DNA from: Lachnospiraceae bacterium
GTDB lineage: Bacteria; Bacillota; Clostridia; Lachnospirales; Lachnospiraceae
Length of the DNA: 33,748 nt
Direction of reading: 5' to 3'
NCBI GenBank assembly: GCA_031280955.1
Contig: JAITGA010000012.1
Coordinates: 1 to 33,748 of the forward strand
The notes below the pieces were generated by a model. It worked only from the letters and a program-made list of their open reading frames with translations. It made no database searches and was not told where the DNA came from. Below, piece after piece: positions 7,346-14,719 of the stretch (its first letter is position 1; every line of letters begins with the position of its first letter). The translations under genes were made by a program, and so were the position numbers.

Positions 7346-9304
7346 ATGGAAAAGATTACAGAAACCAACCATAGCGAAACAATCAATCAAATCAATATCC
7401 TAGCTGACCAAGTTGCCGACCTCACCGTGCAAGTGGACGACCTTGATTTTCAACTAAAACGAATCAAGGGAAGTTTGCTTTGGAAACTCTCATCGCCACT
7501 ACGAAAAATCATCCATTTTGTCTCACGACAGCTGACAAGAATCAAAAACACCGGCAGTTTGCGGGGTTTTCATGACAAGCTTCATCAAATCCACCGGGAA
7601 AAGAAGGTAAGGCGGCTTTTTGGGACACGCAGTTTTCCCGATGCGACGGAGCGGGAAAAACAAAGAACCACGAAGTTCCGGCGCATGGTCAAGGTGAGTA
7701 TCCTCGTGCCGCTTTTCAACACCCCACCTCGTTACTTGCGGGCAATGATTGACTCGGTGATCGCGCAAACATATCTCGACTGGGAGCTTTGCCTTGCTGA
7801 TGGCTCGGATGAAAAGCATGGTAAAGTGGGGGAAATCTGCCGTGAATACGGCAAAAATGATGCCCGCATCCGTTATCGCTTGCTGACAGAAAACGAGGGT
7901 ATCTCCGGCAATACCAATCGGGCAATGGAAATGGCAAAGGGTGATTTCATCGGTTTGTTGGATCACGATGATGTTCTCCACCCCGAAGCCCTTTTTGCCT
8001 ATGTAACGGCAATCAATGAGCAAAATGCCGATTATCTTTATTGTGATGAAGCGACTTTTCGCGGCAGACGGATCGATAATATGATAACGCTTCATTTCAA
8101 ACCTGATTTTGCGATTGATAACCTCCGTGCCAACAACTATATCTGTCATATGAGTGTTTTTGATCGGCAGTTACTGGAGGGGATGGAACTTTTCCGCTCA
8201 CAGTTTGACGGTAGCCAAGATCACGATATGATTTTGCGACTGACGAAAGCGGCGAAATGTGTTGTCCATGTGCCAAGGATACTTTATTATTGGCGTTCCC
8301 ATCGTGGTAGTGCCGCTTATGATATCAACGTGAAGCCGTATGCGGTCACGGCTGCCAAGGGTGCTATATCCGCTCATTTACGTGCGTGTGGGTTTGACAA
8401 TTTCCGTATTTCCTCAACGAGAGCATATGCCAATATCTTCAAAATCGCTTACCGGATAACTGATGCGCCGTTAATATCGATTATCATCGCCAACAAGGAT
8501 CATACTGATGATTTGCGGGGTTTGATTGACTCGATTATCACCAAATCTACTTATCGGAATTATGAAATCATTATTGTGGAAAATAACAGCGTGACCGAAG
8601 ATATCTTTGCTTATTATGAGGAACTAAAGGATAATCCGCAGATAAGGGTGATTACTTTCCCTACGGCTTTCAACTTCTCCGCCATAAACAACTTCGGCGC
8701 AACCCAAGCTCACGGTGAGTACTTGCTCTTCCTCAACAATGACACCGAGGTTCTCCGTGTCAACTGGTTGGAGGAAATGCTGATGTACGCCCAACGTGAG
8801 GATGTCGCCTGTGTAGGGGCAAAGCTTTATTACCCTGACAAGACGATTCAACATGCAGGGGTAGTTCTTGGTCTGGGCGCACACCGCACTGCCGGACACT
8901 CTCACTATCGCCAGCACCGTGAAAATCTCGGCTACATGGGGCGGCTTTGCTATGCACAAAATGTCACGGCTGTTACCGCCGCCTGTTTGATGGTGGCGAA
9001 ATATCTGTTTGATGAGGTCGGCGGTTTCGATGAAGAGTTTGCCGTTTCCCTCAATGATGTTGATTTGTGCCTCAAATTGCGGGCTAAGGGATATCTCAAT
9101 GTTTTCACCCCTTTTGCCGAGCTATATCATTATGAGTCACGTTCACGCGGGTTGGATTTGGACGGGGAAAATGCGAGACGATATGAGGCGGAGTCGGTGC
9201 GTTTCCGGAGTAAATGGGCGGAAGAACTGGCGGCGGGTGACCCTTATTACAATCCGAATTTTTCTTTGGACAAAAGTGATTTTTCGTTACGGATTGCTAA
9301 GTAA
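7346..9304 (+). CDS. Two-domain GT2 family glycosyltransferase with N-terminal coiled coil
   Basis: The 652-residue protein starts with a heptad-rich coiled coil (about 12-42), then KGSLLWKLSSPLRKI, a segment common at the N-termini of cell-surface polymer glycosyltransferases. It continues with two GT-A folds. Domain 1 begins VKVSILVPLFN (about 116) and has the metal-binding LLDHDD at 204-209. Domain 2 begins PLISIIIANKD (about 374) and has FLNNDTE at 461-467. Enzymes of this type transfer sugars such as rhamnose from nucleotide sugars to lipid-linked or polymeric acceptors at the inner face of the membrane. The gene follows the methyltransferase-kinase by 13 bases, so they are probably co-transcribed. 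Sugar donor and acceptor cannot be told. Confidence 0.88.
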   Translation: MEKITETNHSETINQINILADQVADLTVQVDDLDFQLKRIKGSLLWKLSSPLRKIIHFVSRQLTRIKNTGSLRGFHDKLHQIHREKKVRRLFGTRSFPDATEREKQRTTKFRRMVKVSILVPLFNTPPRYLRAMIDSVIAQTYLDWELCLADGSDEKHGKVGEICREYGKNDARIRYRLLTENEGISGNTNRAMEMAKGDFIGLLDHDDVLHPEALFAYVTAINEQNADYLYCDEATFRGRRIDNMITLHFKPDFAIDNLRANNYICHMSVFDRQLLEGMELFRSQFDGSQDHDMILRLTKAAKCVVHVPRILYYWRSHRGSAAYDINVKPYAVTAAKGAISAHLRACGFDNFRISSTRAYANIFKIAYRITDAPLISIIIANKDHTDDLRGLIDSIITKSTYRNYEIIIVENNSVTEDIFAYYEELKDNPQIRVITFPTAFNFSAINNFGATQAHGEYLLFLNNDTEVLRVNWLEEMLMYAQREDVACVGAKLYYPDKTIQHAGVVLGLGAHRTAGHSHYRQHRENLGYMGRLCYAQNVTAVTAACLMVAKYLFDEVGGFDEEFAVSLNDVDLCLKLRAKGYLNVFTPFAELYHYESRSRGLDLDGENARRYEAESVRFRSKWAEELAAGDPYYNPNFSLDKSDFSLRIAK

Positions 9305-9401
9305 AGGTAATGCCATGCTTGGTGAGGTTTTTTATTATCGGTTCGGCATATGCTTATGACAGGCGAGGAAGACGGCGCAAGATTTAGTGGGAAGTAATAA
9401 T

Positions 9402-10520
9402 ATGAAGCTCAGAACCAAGCTGTTTATAACAAAGGATATCTATAATCTAAAGTCCACGAATGATATCTTTCTTGGCGCAATGAAAGCCAATGTAGAGTTT
9501 CATATGAAAAAATGCCCTGATTACAAGACTATCCTCGATAATTTAGGATTTGACATTAACTCCTTGCAAAGCATAGATGATTTAGACAAGATTCCCCCTT
9601 TACCAACCTCTTATCTCAAAAACAACTCCCTGCTCAGTAAGCCATTTAGCAGACTATTGATAAAGACAACATCATCAGGAACAGGCGGCAAAAAAACGCT
9701 GAGTGGCTTCGATATCAGCTCAGGGTTTTGCGGACTTTTCATGGTACGAAAGGTATTTCGCTTTCATCAGCTCATTTCATTACGGCGGACAAACTACATC
9801 ATCCTTGGCTATCAGCCCGACCGCTCCAACCAAACGGCGATGGCAAAAGCTCTAAAAGGCTTTACTTTGTTTGCTCCTGCGAAGAAAAAAGAATATGCAC
9901 TCGTGTTTGTGGATGGTGAGTATCAAATCAACAAAGAAGGCTTGATAGAAGCTATTTTGCAATATGGCAAGCAAAGAAATCCCGTGAGGATAATCGGTTT
10001 CCCCGCATATTTCAAGATGTTTTTGGATGAACTTAATGACAGGGATATCAAAATGAAATTGCCCCAAAATTCAAAAGTAATGGTGGGTGGTGGTTGGAAA
10101 GCATTGTTTAATGAGGAAATATCAAAGGAAGAGCTGTTTCGTATGGCAAATGAGACCTTGGGGATAGAGCGGCAAAATTTCAAAGACCATTTCAGTACCG
10201 CCGAACATCCAATCAATTATGTTTCATGTATAAACAACCACTTTCACGTCCCGGTATTCAGCCGTGTCATCATCAGGGATGTGAGGACATTAGAACCGCT
10301 GCCGCAAAATTGTGCGGGTTTGCTTAATTTAGTCACACCTTTGCTTTCCAGTATGCCTTATGGCAGTATCATGACTGACGATATCGCCATAATGAAAGAT
10401 GGAAGCGAGTGCGGGTGCGGTATTCGCTCACCTTATTTTGAGCTAATCGGGCGGGTAGGACTCACCAGTATCAAAACCTGCACACAAACGGCATCGGAAT
10501 TTTTGGACAATACTAAATGA
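9402..10520 (+). CDS. LuxE-type acyl-protein synthetase
   Basis: The 372-residue protein matches LuxE/phenylacetate-CoA-ligase-like adenylating enzymes. The N-terminal helical region carries the DIFLGAMKANVEFHMKKCPDYK pattern, then LPTSYLK, and the AMP-loop TTSSGTGGKKT is at 89-99. LuxE activates a fatty acid with ATP to acyl-AMP and passes it as a thioester to a reductase. Here the LuxC-type reductase gene follows by 14 bases, the usual functional pairing. No luciferase (LuxAB) or LuxD gene is present. The ATG at 9402 is preferred (GGGAAG about eight bases upstream); a GTG at 9387 would add five residues. The 97-base gap from the glycosyltransferase gene shows no clear terminator. Confidence 0.82.
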   Translation: MKLRTKLFITKDIYNLKSTNDIFLGAMKANVEFHMKKCPDYKTILDNLGFDINSLQSIDDLDKIPPLPTSYLKNNSLLSKPFSRLLIKTTSSGTGGKKTLSGFDISSGFCGLFMVRKVFRFHQLISLRRTNYIILGYQPDRSNQTAMAKALKGFTLFAPAKKKEYALVFVDGEYQINKEGLIEAILQYGKQRNPVRIIGFPAYFKMFLDELNDRDIKMKLPQNSKVMVGGGWKALFNEEISKEELFRMANETLGIERQNFKDHFSTAEHPINYVSCINNHFHVPVFSRVIIRDVRTLEPLPQNCAGLLNLVTPLLSSMPYGSIMTDDIAIMKDGSECGCGIRSPYFELIGRVGLTSIKTCTQTASEFLDNTK

Positions 10521-10534
10521 GTTGAGGGTAATTC

Positions 10535-11854
10535 ATGAACTTTGTAAACGGAAAAATAGTGAACGAAAGTGAGTGTGATTCCGTCTTGGAGCGGATTGAG
10601 GAAATGCTTATCAGCACGCTGAAAAAGCCGCCGCTTGATGTCAATCAGGTGATAAATGCCTGTGACACGATGGTGAAGAACGTAGAAAGCCTTGAAGTCA
10701 TGAAGAAACTGCCTGAGCTGGGGATAAGCAAGGCTTTGACAGATATCTACATGAAGCAAATCAAGCAAATGCTGAGTGCCGAAGCAATCAGAGCGAGAAT
10801 GAGGATTGAACTGGGTGAAAACTATGATAAAGCAGTAACACTCAGATATGTACACAGCCATGCGACAGCGGTACAGACACTTACCCCACTGGGGGTTTTG
10901 TTTCATATCACGGCAGGAAATGTAGATGGTTTGCCGTTTGTCAGTATCTTGGAGGGACTGTTGACCGGGAATATCAATATCGTCAAGCTCCCCAAGGAAG
11001 AGGGGGGAATCACGGTATTGCTTTTAGCGGAGTTGTTGAAGCTTGCCCCGTCGCTTGCGGAGTATGTTTATGTGTTTGATTATTCGTCAAAAGATGTCGC
11101 TGCCATGCAAAAGTTGGCAAAAGTGGCGGATGCAATCGTGATATGGGGTGGCGATGAAGCTATCTCTGCCGTGCGGCGCATGGCTTTGCCGAATACGAGG
11201 ATTATCGAATGGGGACACAAGATTTCCTTTGCCTATGTCACCAAAGAGGGAGCAACTGTTAAGTCGCTTGAGAAACTGGCGTATCATATCTGCCTGACCA
11301 ATCAACTTTTTTGCAGTTCATGTCAAGGAGTCTTTTTCGATAGTGACGATATCGAAGATATCTATGAGTTTTGTGAAAAATTCCTGCCTATTTTGGAAAA
11401 AGCCAGTCAGGAAAACCCTCATGCCTTGGGCGAGATGGCAGGGTTGTTCATTCAAGCGGAGCTGACCATTCACGATTATCAACGCCGAATCGAGAACCAA
11501 GCGAGTGCCACTCGTATTTTCCGGGAGCAAAATGTAAGCATCACCGCCTATGCCGACAGTCAGCTTGAACCTTCGCCTATGTACCGGAATATCTGGGTAA
11601 AGCCGTTAAAAAATGACGATATCATCAAACTGCGTCCATACAAGGGTTATTTGCAAACCGCCGCTTTGATTTGCGGCAAAAATGAACACGAAGAGTTGGC
11701 GCAAAAGCTTTTACGAGCGGGGGTAGTCAAGGTGTCAGACGGCAGAGAAATGTCAAACTATGCTTGCGGTGAAGCCCATGATGGCGTGTTTACCCTAAGG
11801 TGTTATACGAAGTGGGTGTCGGTGCAGGATTATGACCAAAGCAATACAGAGTAA
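10535..11854 (+). CDS. LuxC-type acyl-CoA / acyl-protein reductase
   Basis: The 439-residue protein resembles LuxC, an aldehyde-dehydrogenase-fold enzyme that reduces activated fatty acids to aldehydes with NADPH. Supporting landmarks are TPLGVLFHITAGNV at 117-130, the cofactor-binding IVKLPKEEGG at 149-158, VIWGGDEAI at 202-210, and the likely catalytic cysteine C260 in LFCSSCQG at 258-265. GAGGG lies seven bases before the ATG. With the adjacent LuxE-like gene it forms a complete fatty-acid reductase core. Without luciferase, the aldehyde probably feeds lipid or polymer synthesis, either as an alkyl group or after further reduction to alcohol (inference). Confidence 0.85.
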   Translation: MNFVNGKIVNESECDSVLERIEEMLISTLKKPPLDVNQVINACDTMVKNVESLEVMKKLPELGISKALTDIYMKQIKQMLSAEAIRARMRIELGENYDKAVTLRYVHSHATAVQTLTPLGVLFHITAGNVDGLPFVSILEGLLTGNINIVKLPKEEGGITVLLLAELLKLAPSLAEYVYVFDYSSKDVAAMQKLAKVADAIVIWGGDEAISAVRRMALPNTRIIEWGHKISFAYVTKEGATVKSLEKLAYHICLTNQLFCSSCQGVFFDSDDIEDIYEFCEKFLPILEKASQENPHALGEMAGLFIQAELTIHDYQRRIENQASATRIFREQNVSITAYADSQLEPSPMYRNIWVKPLKNDDIIKLRPYKGYLQTAALICGKNEHEELAQKLLRAGVVKVSDGREMSNYACGEAHDGVFTLRCYTKWVSVQDYDQSNTE

Positions 11855-11962
11855 ATTTTCGGTTTAGATTTAGATATTGACAAATGCGTAGTGGATTAGG
11901 ATATGAAATAGTGGATATAACATATAAAGGATGCTTATCAATCAGTCATGGGGAGGGTTACT

Positions 11963-13060
11963 ATGAAAAAGTTGTTTGCTGACGAACATATCAACAATGC
12001 TCGTCAAAGTGAAATGGATTGGGCTAGGGGACTGGCTGTAATTTTCATGATATTTGTTCATGTCAAATCGGTAATGCTGGATTTTCAAACTCCGGCAATT
12101 TATGCAAAAATAGTCGAGTTTTGCGGCGGGCCGCTTGCTGCACCTGTATTTATGGCACTACTGGGTGCGGGAATTGTTTATTCCCGCAGCAGTACGCCGC
12201 AGAAATTGGCAACCCGGGGGTTGATACTCTTGGGAGTGCATTATCTGCTGAACTTCTTTCATTCCGGGCTGCCGGACTTAGTCATGTATGCCCGCACCAA
12301 GGATGCCCTGTATATTGAGGATTTTTGGATATATACCTTTGGGGTAGACATATTGGCGTTTGCGGGGCTGACATTTTTGTTTTTTGCCCTCGCCTTGAAA
12401 CTAAAAATGAAAAACCTCCACATATTGTTAGTTGCCCTTGTTATCTCGGTTATCAATTATCTCACCGCTATCCCTGTTGATAATCTGGCTTTGGGCGCAG
12501 TCTTGGGTTTGTTTTTCCATGTAAATGATTATGCTTACTTTGCGTTTGCCTCATGGATTTGGTATCCGGTGATGGGCTATGTCTTTGGCACGTTTATGAT
12601 TAGGTGCAAAGATAAAAAGGTGTTTTACGGCTATGCTTTTGCTTTTTCAGCACTTGTGTTGATACTGGAAACCCTTAGTATGAGAAAATACGGGTTCGAT
12701 ATATGGAGTATGCACACAGGAATGAAAAACGATTATTTCTTTCAGGATTTCATGTCAAACATCTTTGTGACGGCTATTTTCTTCGTATGGATGAGCATAT
12801 TATACTTTGTCTCATCAAAAAAGATATTTGACTTGCCGGGAAAAGTCGTTTCCCGATGGAGCAGAAATGTAACGGTGATATACATTTTCCAATGGCTCAT
12901 CATCGGTTGGGTGTTTGTCCTTGAATTGGTTGATCTCCCGGTAACAGCACTTGCGTGCACAATAACAGGTGTTATTGTTGTCGTTCTTTCTGATACATTG
13001 GCATGGCTTTGCAAAAAAGGGATGGAAAAGCGGGGGAGTCGTCGCGGGGGTTTTGCGTAA
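11963..13060 (+). CDS. Multi-pass membrane acyltransferase (heparan-alpha-glucosaminide N-acetyltransferase / DUF1624-like)
   Basis: The 365-residue protein has about ten hydrophobic segments. Near the N-terminus it carries a SEMDWARGLAVIFMIFVHV segment, which corresponds to the D..RG.....M...H signature of acyltransferase-3 and HGSNAT-like membrane enzymes. These move acyl groups from cytoplasmic acyl-CoA across the membrane to sugars. The start at 11963 is chosen because GGGGAGGG ends six bases upstream; the in-frame ATG at 11948 would place that RBS inside the coding sequence. It closes the locus that contains LuxE/LuxC and the glycosyltransferase. A TTGACA at 11877 with only a poor -10 may provide its own promoter. 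Substrate unknown. Confidence 0.75.
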   Translation: MKKLFADEHINNARQSEMDWARGLAVIFMIFVHVKSVMLDFQTPAIYAKIVEFCGGPLAAPVFMALLGAGIVYSRSSTPQKLATRGLILLGVHYLLNFFHSGLPDLVMYARTKDALYIEDFWIYTFGVDILAFAGLTFLFFALALKLKMKNLHILLVALVISVINYLTAIPVDNLALGAVLGLFFHVNDYAYFAFASWIWYPVMGYVFGTFMIRCKDKKVFYGYAFAFSALVLILETLSMRKYGFDIWSMHTGMKNDYFFQDFMSNIFVTAIFFVWMSILYFVSSKKIFDLPGKVVSRWSRNVTVIYIFQWLIIGWVFVLELVDLPVTALACTITGVIVVVLSDTLAWLCKKGMEKRGSRRGGFA

Positions 13061-13079
13061 TGCTCCACCCTCGTTTCTC

Positions 13080-13108
13080 TTGATAAAATTCCCCAACAAT
13101 GATATAGT
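13080..13108 (+). promoter_or_regulatory. Sigma-A promoter for the starch-binding protein gene
   Basis: TTGATA (13080-13085), 17 bases and TATAGT (13103-13108). The leader that follows carries two direct copies of GCGCAGGAG (13124-13132 and 13138-13146), possibly a regulator site, and then AAAGGAGG before the ATG at 13236. Confidence 0.5.
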
Positions 13109-13235
13109 TAATAAAGTAAGTCTGCGCAGGAGAGAAAGCGCAGGAGGAGTACGATATCATCTGGAAAAGCGCATACTTAATTATGCTCTGCCAAGCATGA
13201 TTTTGTATATTAAACAATATTTCAAAGGAGGAACT

Positions 13236-14201
13236 ATGAAAAAATTTATTACTACCCTACTGGTGGCGGCAGCGGCACTAGCAGTAACGCTGATAGCTGC
13301 TCCTATGACTGCCAATGCGGAAGCAGAAATGGCAGTTGTGTATGCCCAGATTCCCGACTCTTGGGAAGCTCCGCATGTATGGGCATGGAACAATGACGGC
13401 GACCATGCGTTCAGCAACTGGCCGGGCGGGGCAATGCAAGAAGACCCCAACAATCCCGGTTGGTACTTCGTCCATATCCCTGCTTCAATGGAATGGGTGA
13501 TTATTAGTGCTGATGTCGGTGACGACAGAGAGCAGACGGGCGATTTGATTATCGACGGTCTGCCTGTCTGGATTACGATTACGGGAACAGAGGCTGGTGA
13601 AGTTACTTGGACACATGATCAAGAAACAGATGGTGATTTGCCCGTGTATGTGGCGATGGCAGTTGTGTTCGCCCAGATTCCCGCTGAGTGGGATGCCCCT
13701 CATGTATGGTCATGGAACAATGATGGTGGTCATGCGTTTAACGATTGGCCGGGCGGAGCAATGCAGGAAGACCCCAACAATCCCGGTTGGTTCTATGTAC
13801 ATATTCCCGAAACAATGGAATGGGTGATTATCAGTGCTGATGTCGGTGATGACAGAGACCAAACAGGCGACTTGATTATTGGTGGTTTACCTGTCTGGAT
13901 TACGATTACGGGAACAGAGGCCGGTGAAGTTACATGGACACATGATAAGCAAACCGAAGGCGATCTGCCTCCTTCTCCCGGAACTCCCCCCCCCCTCCTG
14001 CAGTTGATATCCCTGATAGTGATTCCATCAACCTCTACGCACAAGTCCCTGCCGGATGGCTTGATCCCGGAGTCTGGGCTTGGAATGAAGGTGATGGTTA
14101 TGGTAATGTTTTCGCTGGTTGGCCGGGCGAGGAATTTTCTGCCACCAGTGGTGATTGGCTTGTCATGGAATTGCCGGATTGGGTTGACCATATTATCATA
14201 A
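13236..14201 (+). CDS. Secreted starch-binding (CBM26-like) repeat protein, N-terminal part, frameshifted at C10
   Basis: Start at 13236 is set by AAAGGAGG five bases upstream. Residues 1-28 are a signal peptide ending ANA. Two near-identical modules follow (residues 32-136 and 141-245, 327-bp period). Each has a VVxAQIP strand, VWxWNNDG, the NWPGGAMQ/DWPGGAMQ aromatic motif and GWYFVHIP or GWFYVHIP. This is typical of CBM26-like starch-binding modules. After a Pro-rich linker the frame passes through ten Cs (13986-13995) and continues out of frame for about 65 residues to 14201. The tail looks non-native. Restoring the frame joins this protein to 14000-14521, which holds a third module and a membrane anchor. 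The gene heads a maltodextrin locus, so it probably captures starch at the cell surface. Either a sequencing error or true phase variation could explain the shift. Confidence 0.8.
   Translation: MKKFITTLLVAAAALAVTLIAAPMTANAEAEMAVVYAQIPDSWEAPHVWAWNNDGDHAFSNWPGGAMQEDPNNPGWYFVHIPASMEWVIISADVGDDREQTGDLIIDGLPVWITITGTEAGEVTWTHDQETDGDLPVYVAMAVVFAQIPAEWDAPHVWSWNNDGGHAFNDWPGGAMQEDPNNPGWFYVHIPETMEWVIISADVGDDRDQTGDLIIGGLPVWITITGTEAGEVTWTHDKQTEGDLPPSPGTPPPLLQLISLIVIPSTSTHKSLPDGLIPESGLGMKVMVMVMFSLVGRARNFLPPVVIGLSWNCRIGLTILS
13986..13995 (+). repeat. C10 homopolymer at the frameshift point
   Basis: Ten consecutive C residues in the Pro-linker codons. Adding one C (11) or removing two (8) puts the upstream signal-peptide/CBM frame in phase with the downstream CBM/anchor frame. 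Such tracts are prone to slipped-strand mispairing and also to sequencing error. Confidence 0.85.
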
Positions 14202-14521
14202 ACGCCATCAGCGGCGGTGTTCAAACTGCTAATATTCCCGTTGAAAAAGGTCGTGATATATATGTTGCCGTCCTTAGCGGTGATGGTGAGTCTATATATG
14301 TAGCATATGAAGAATTTGATCCTGATGATCTCGGCGAAATCGAAGCAGCACCATTGCCGGAATTGCCGCCGGAGATAGTTTTGACCCAACCCACCGTGGA
14401 TGCACCGGCATCAGCCGATAGCGGTGGTTTATCAACCGGAGTTCTTATTGCCATTATTGCCGGCTCAACACTCGTTGCCGCGGCGATAGTAGTATTCATT
14501 ATCAAAAAAAGAAAAAAGTAA
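14165..14521 (+). CDS. Starch-binding protein, C-terminal part with third module and membrane anchor (fragment)
   Basis: The frame is open from about 14000, and 14165 is only the first internal ATG with no RBS. Reading from 14000 gives INLYAQVPAGW, GVWAWNEGDG and FAGWPGEE, a third, more divergent starch-binding module. An acidic/Pro linker (LPELPPEIVLTQPTVD) follows, then a C-terminal transmembrane helix (GVLIAIIAGSTLVAAAIVVFII) and KKRKK stop-transfer sequence. This is therefore the 3' half of the gene starting at 13236. The anchor would hold the binding modules on the outside of the cell membrane. Independent translation is unlikely. Confidence 0.75.
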   Translation: MELPDWVDHIIINAISGGVQTANIPVEKGRDIYVAVLSGDGESIYVAYEEFDPDDLGEIEAAPLPELPPEIVLTQPTVDAPASADSGGLSTGVLIAIIAGSTLVAAAIVVFIIKKRKK

Positions 14522-14531
14522 GTTGACACGG

Positions 14532-14565
14532 GAAGGCAGCCATAATCAAGGTTATGGTTGCCTTC
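14532..14565 (+). terminator. Terminator hairpin after the starch-binding protein gene
   Basis: A 14-bp stem (GAAGGCA-G-CCATAA paired with TTATGG-T-TGCCTTC, one G-U pair) with a six-base loop starts 11 bases after the stop. The U-tract is weak (TTAGGTATTT). Confidence 0.65.
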
Positions 14566-14588
14566 TTAGGTATTTATGAAAACAAATA

Positions 14589-14630
14589 ACCCATAACATA
14601 AATCTATCAATTAGTTATTTTGTTATGGGT
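14589..14630. promoter_or_regulatory. 10-bp inverted repeat upstream of the transporter genes
   Basis: ACCCATAACA (14589-14598) and TGTTATGGGT (14621-14630) are perfect inverted arms 22 bases apart. They sit directly before a TTGACA (14633-14638) that lacks a good -10. They could be a second hairpin or a binding site for a maltose-responsive regulator (inference). The 5' leader also has CCGGG/CCCGG arms at 14663-14667 and 14686-14690. Confidence 0.35.
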
Positions 14631-14719
14631 CATTGACATAGTAGATCATCATTGCGGACTTTCCGGGCAAATGTAGCTTTCACTACCCGGCAAACACATT
14701 GAGTGAGGAGGATGATAAT

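Noticed and set aside
7523-8149. 208-residue minus-strand ORF
   Set aside because: Shadow of the glycosyltransferase gene; no start signal or domain.
12969-13235. N-terminal extension of the starch-binding protein
   Set aside because: It overlaps the acyltransferase gene, precedes the promoter and RBS, and would bury the signal peptide.
14663-14690. CcpA cre site
   Set aside because: GTGAAAGCTACA-like sequence on the minus strand lacks the central CG and the second half-site.
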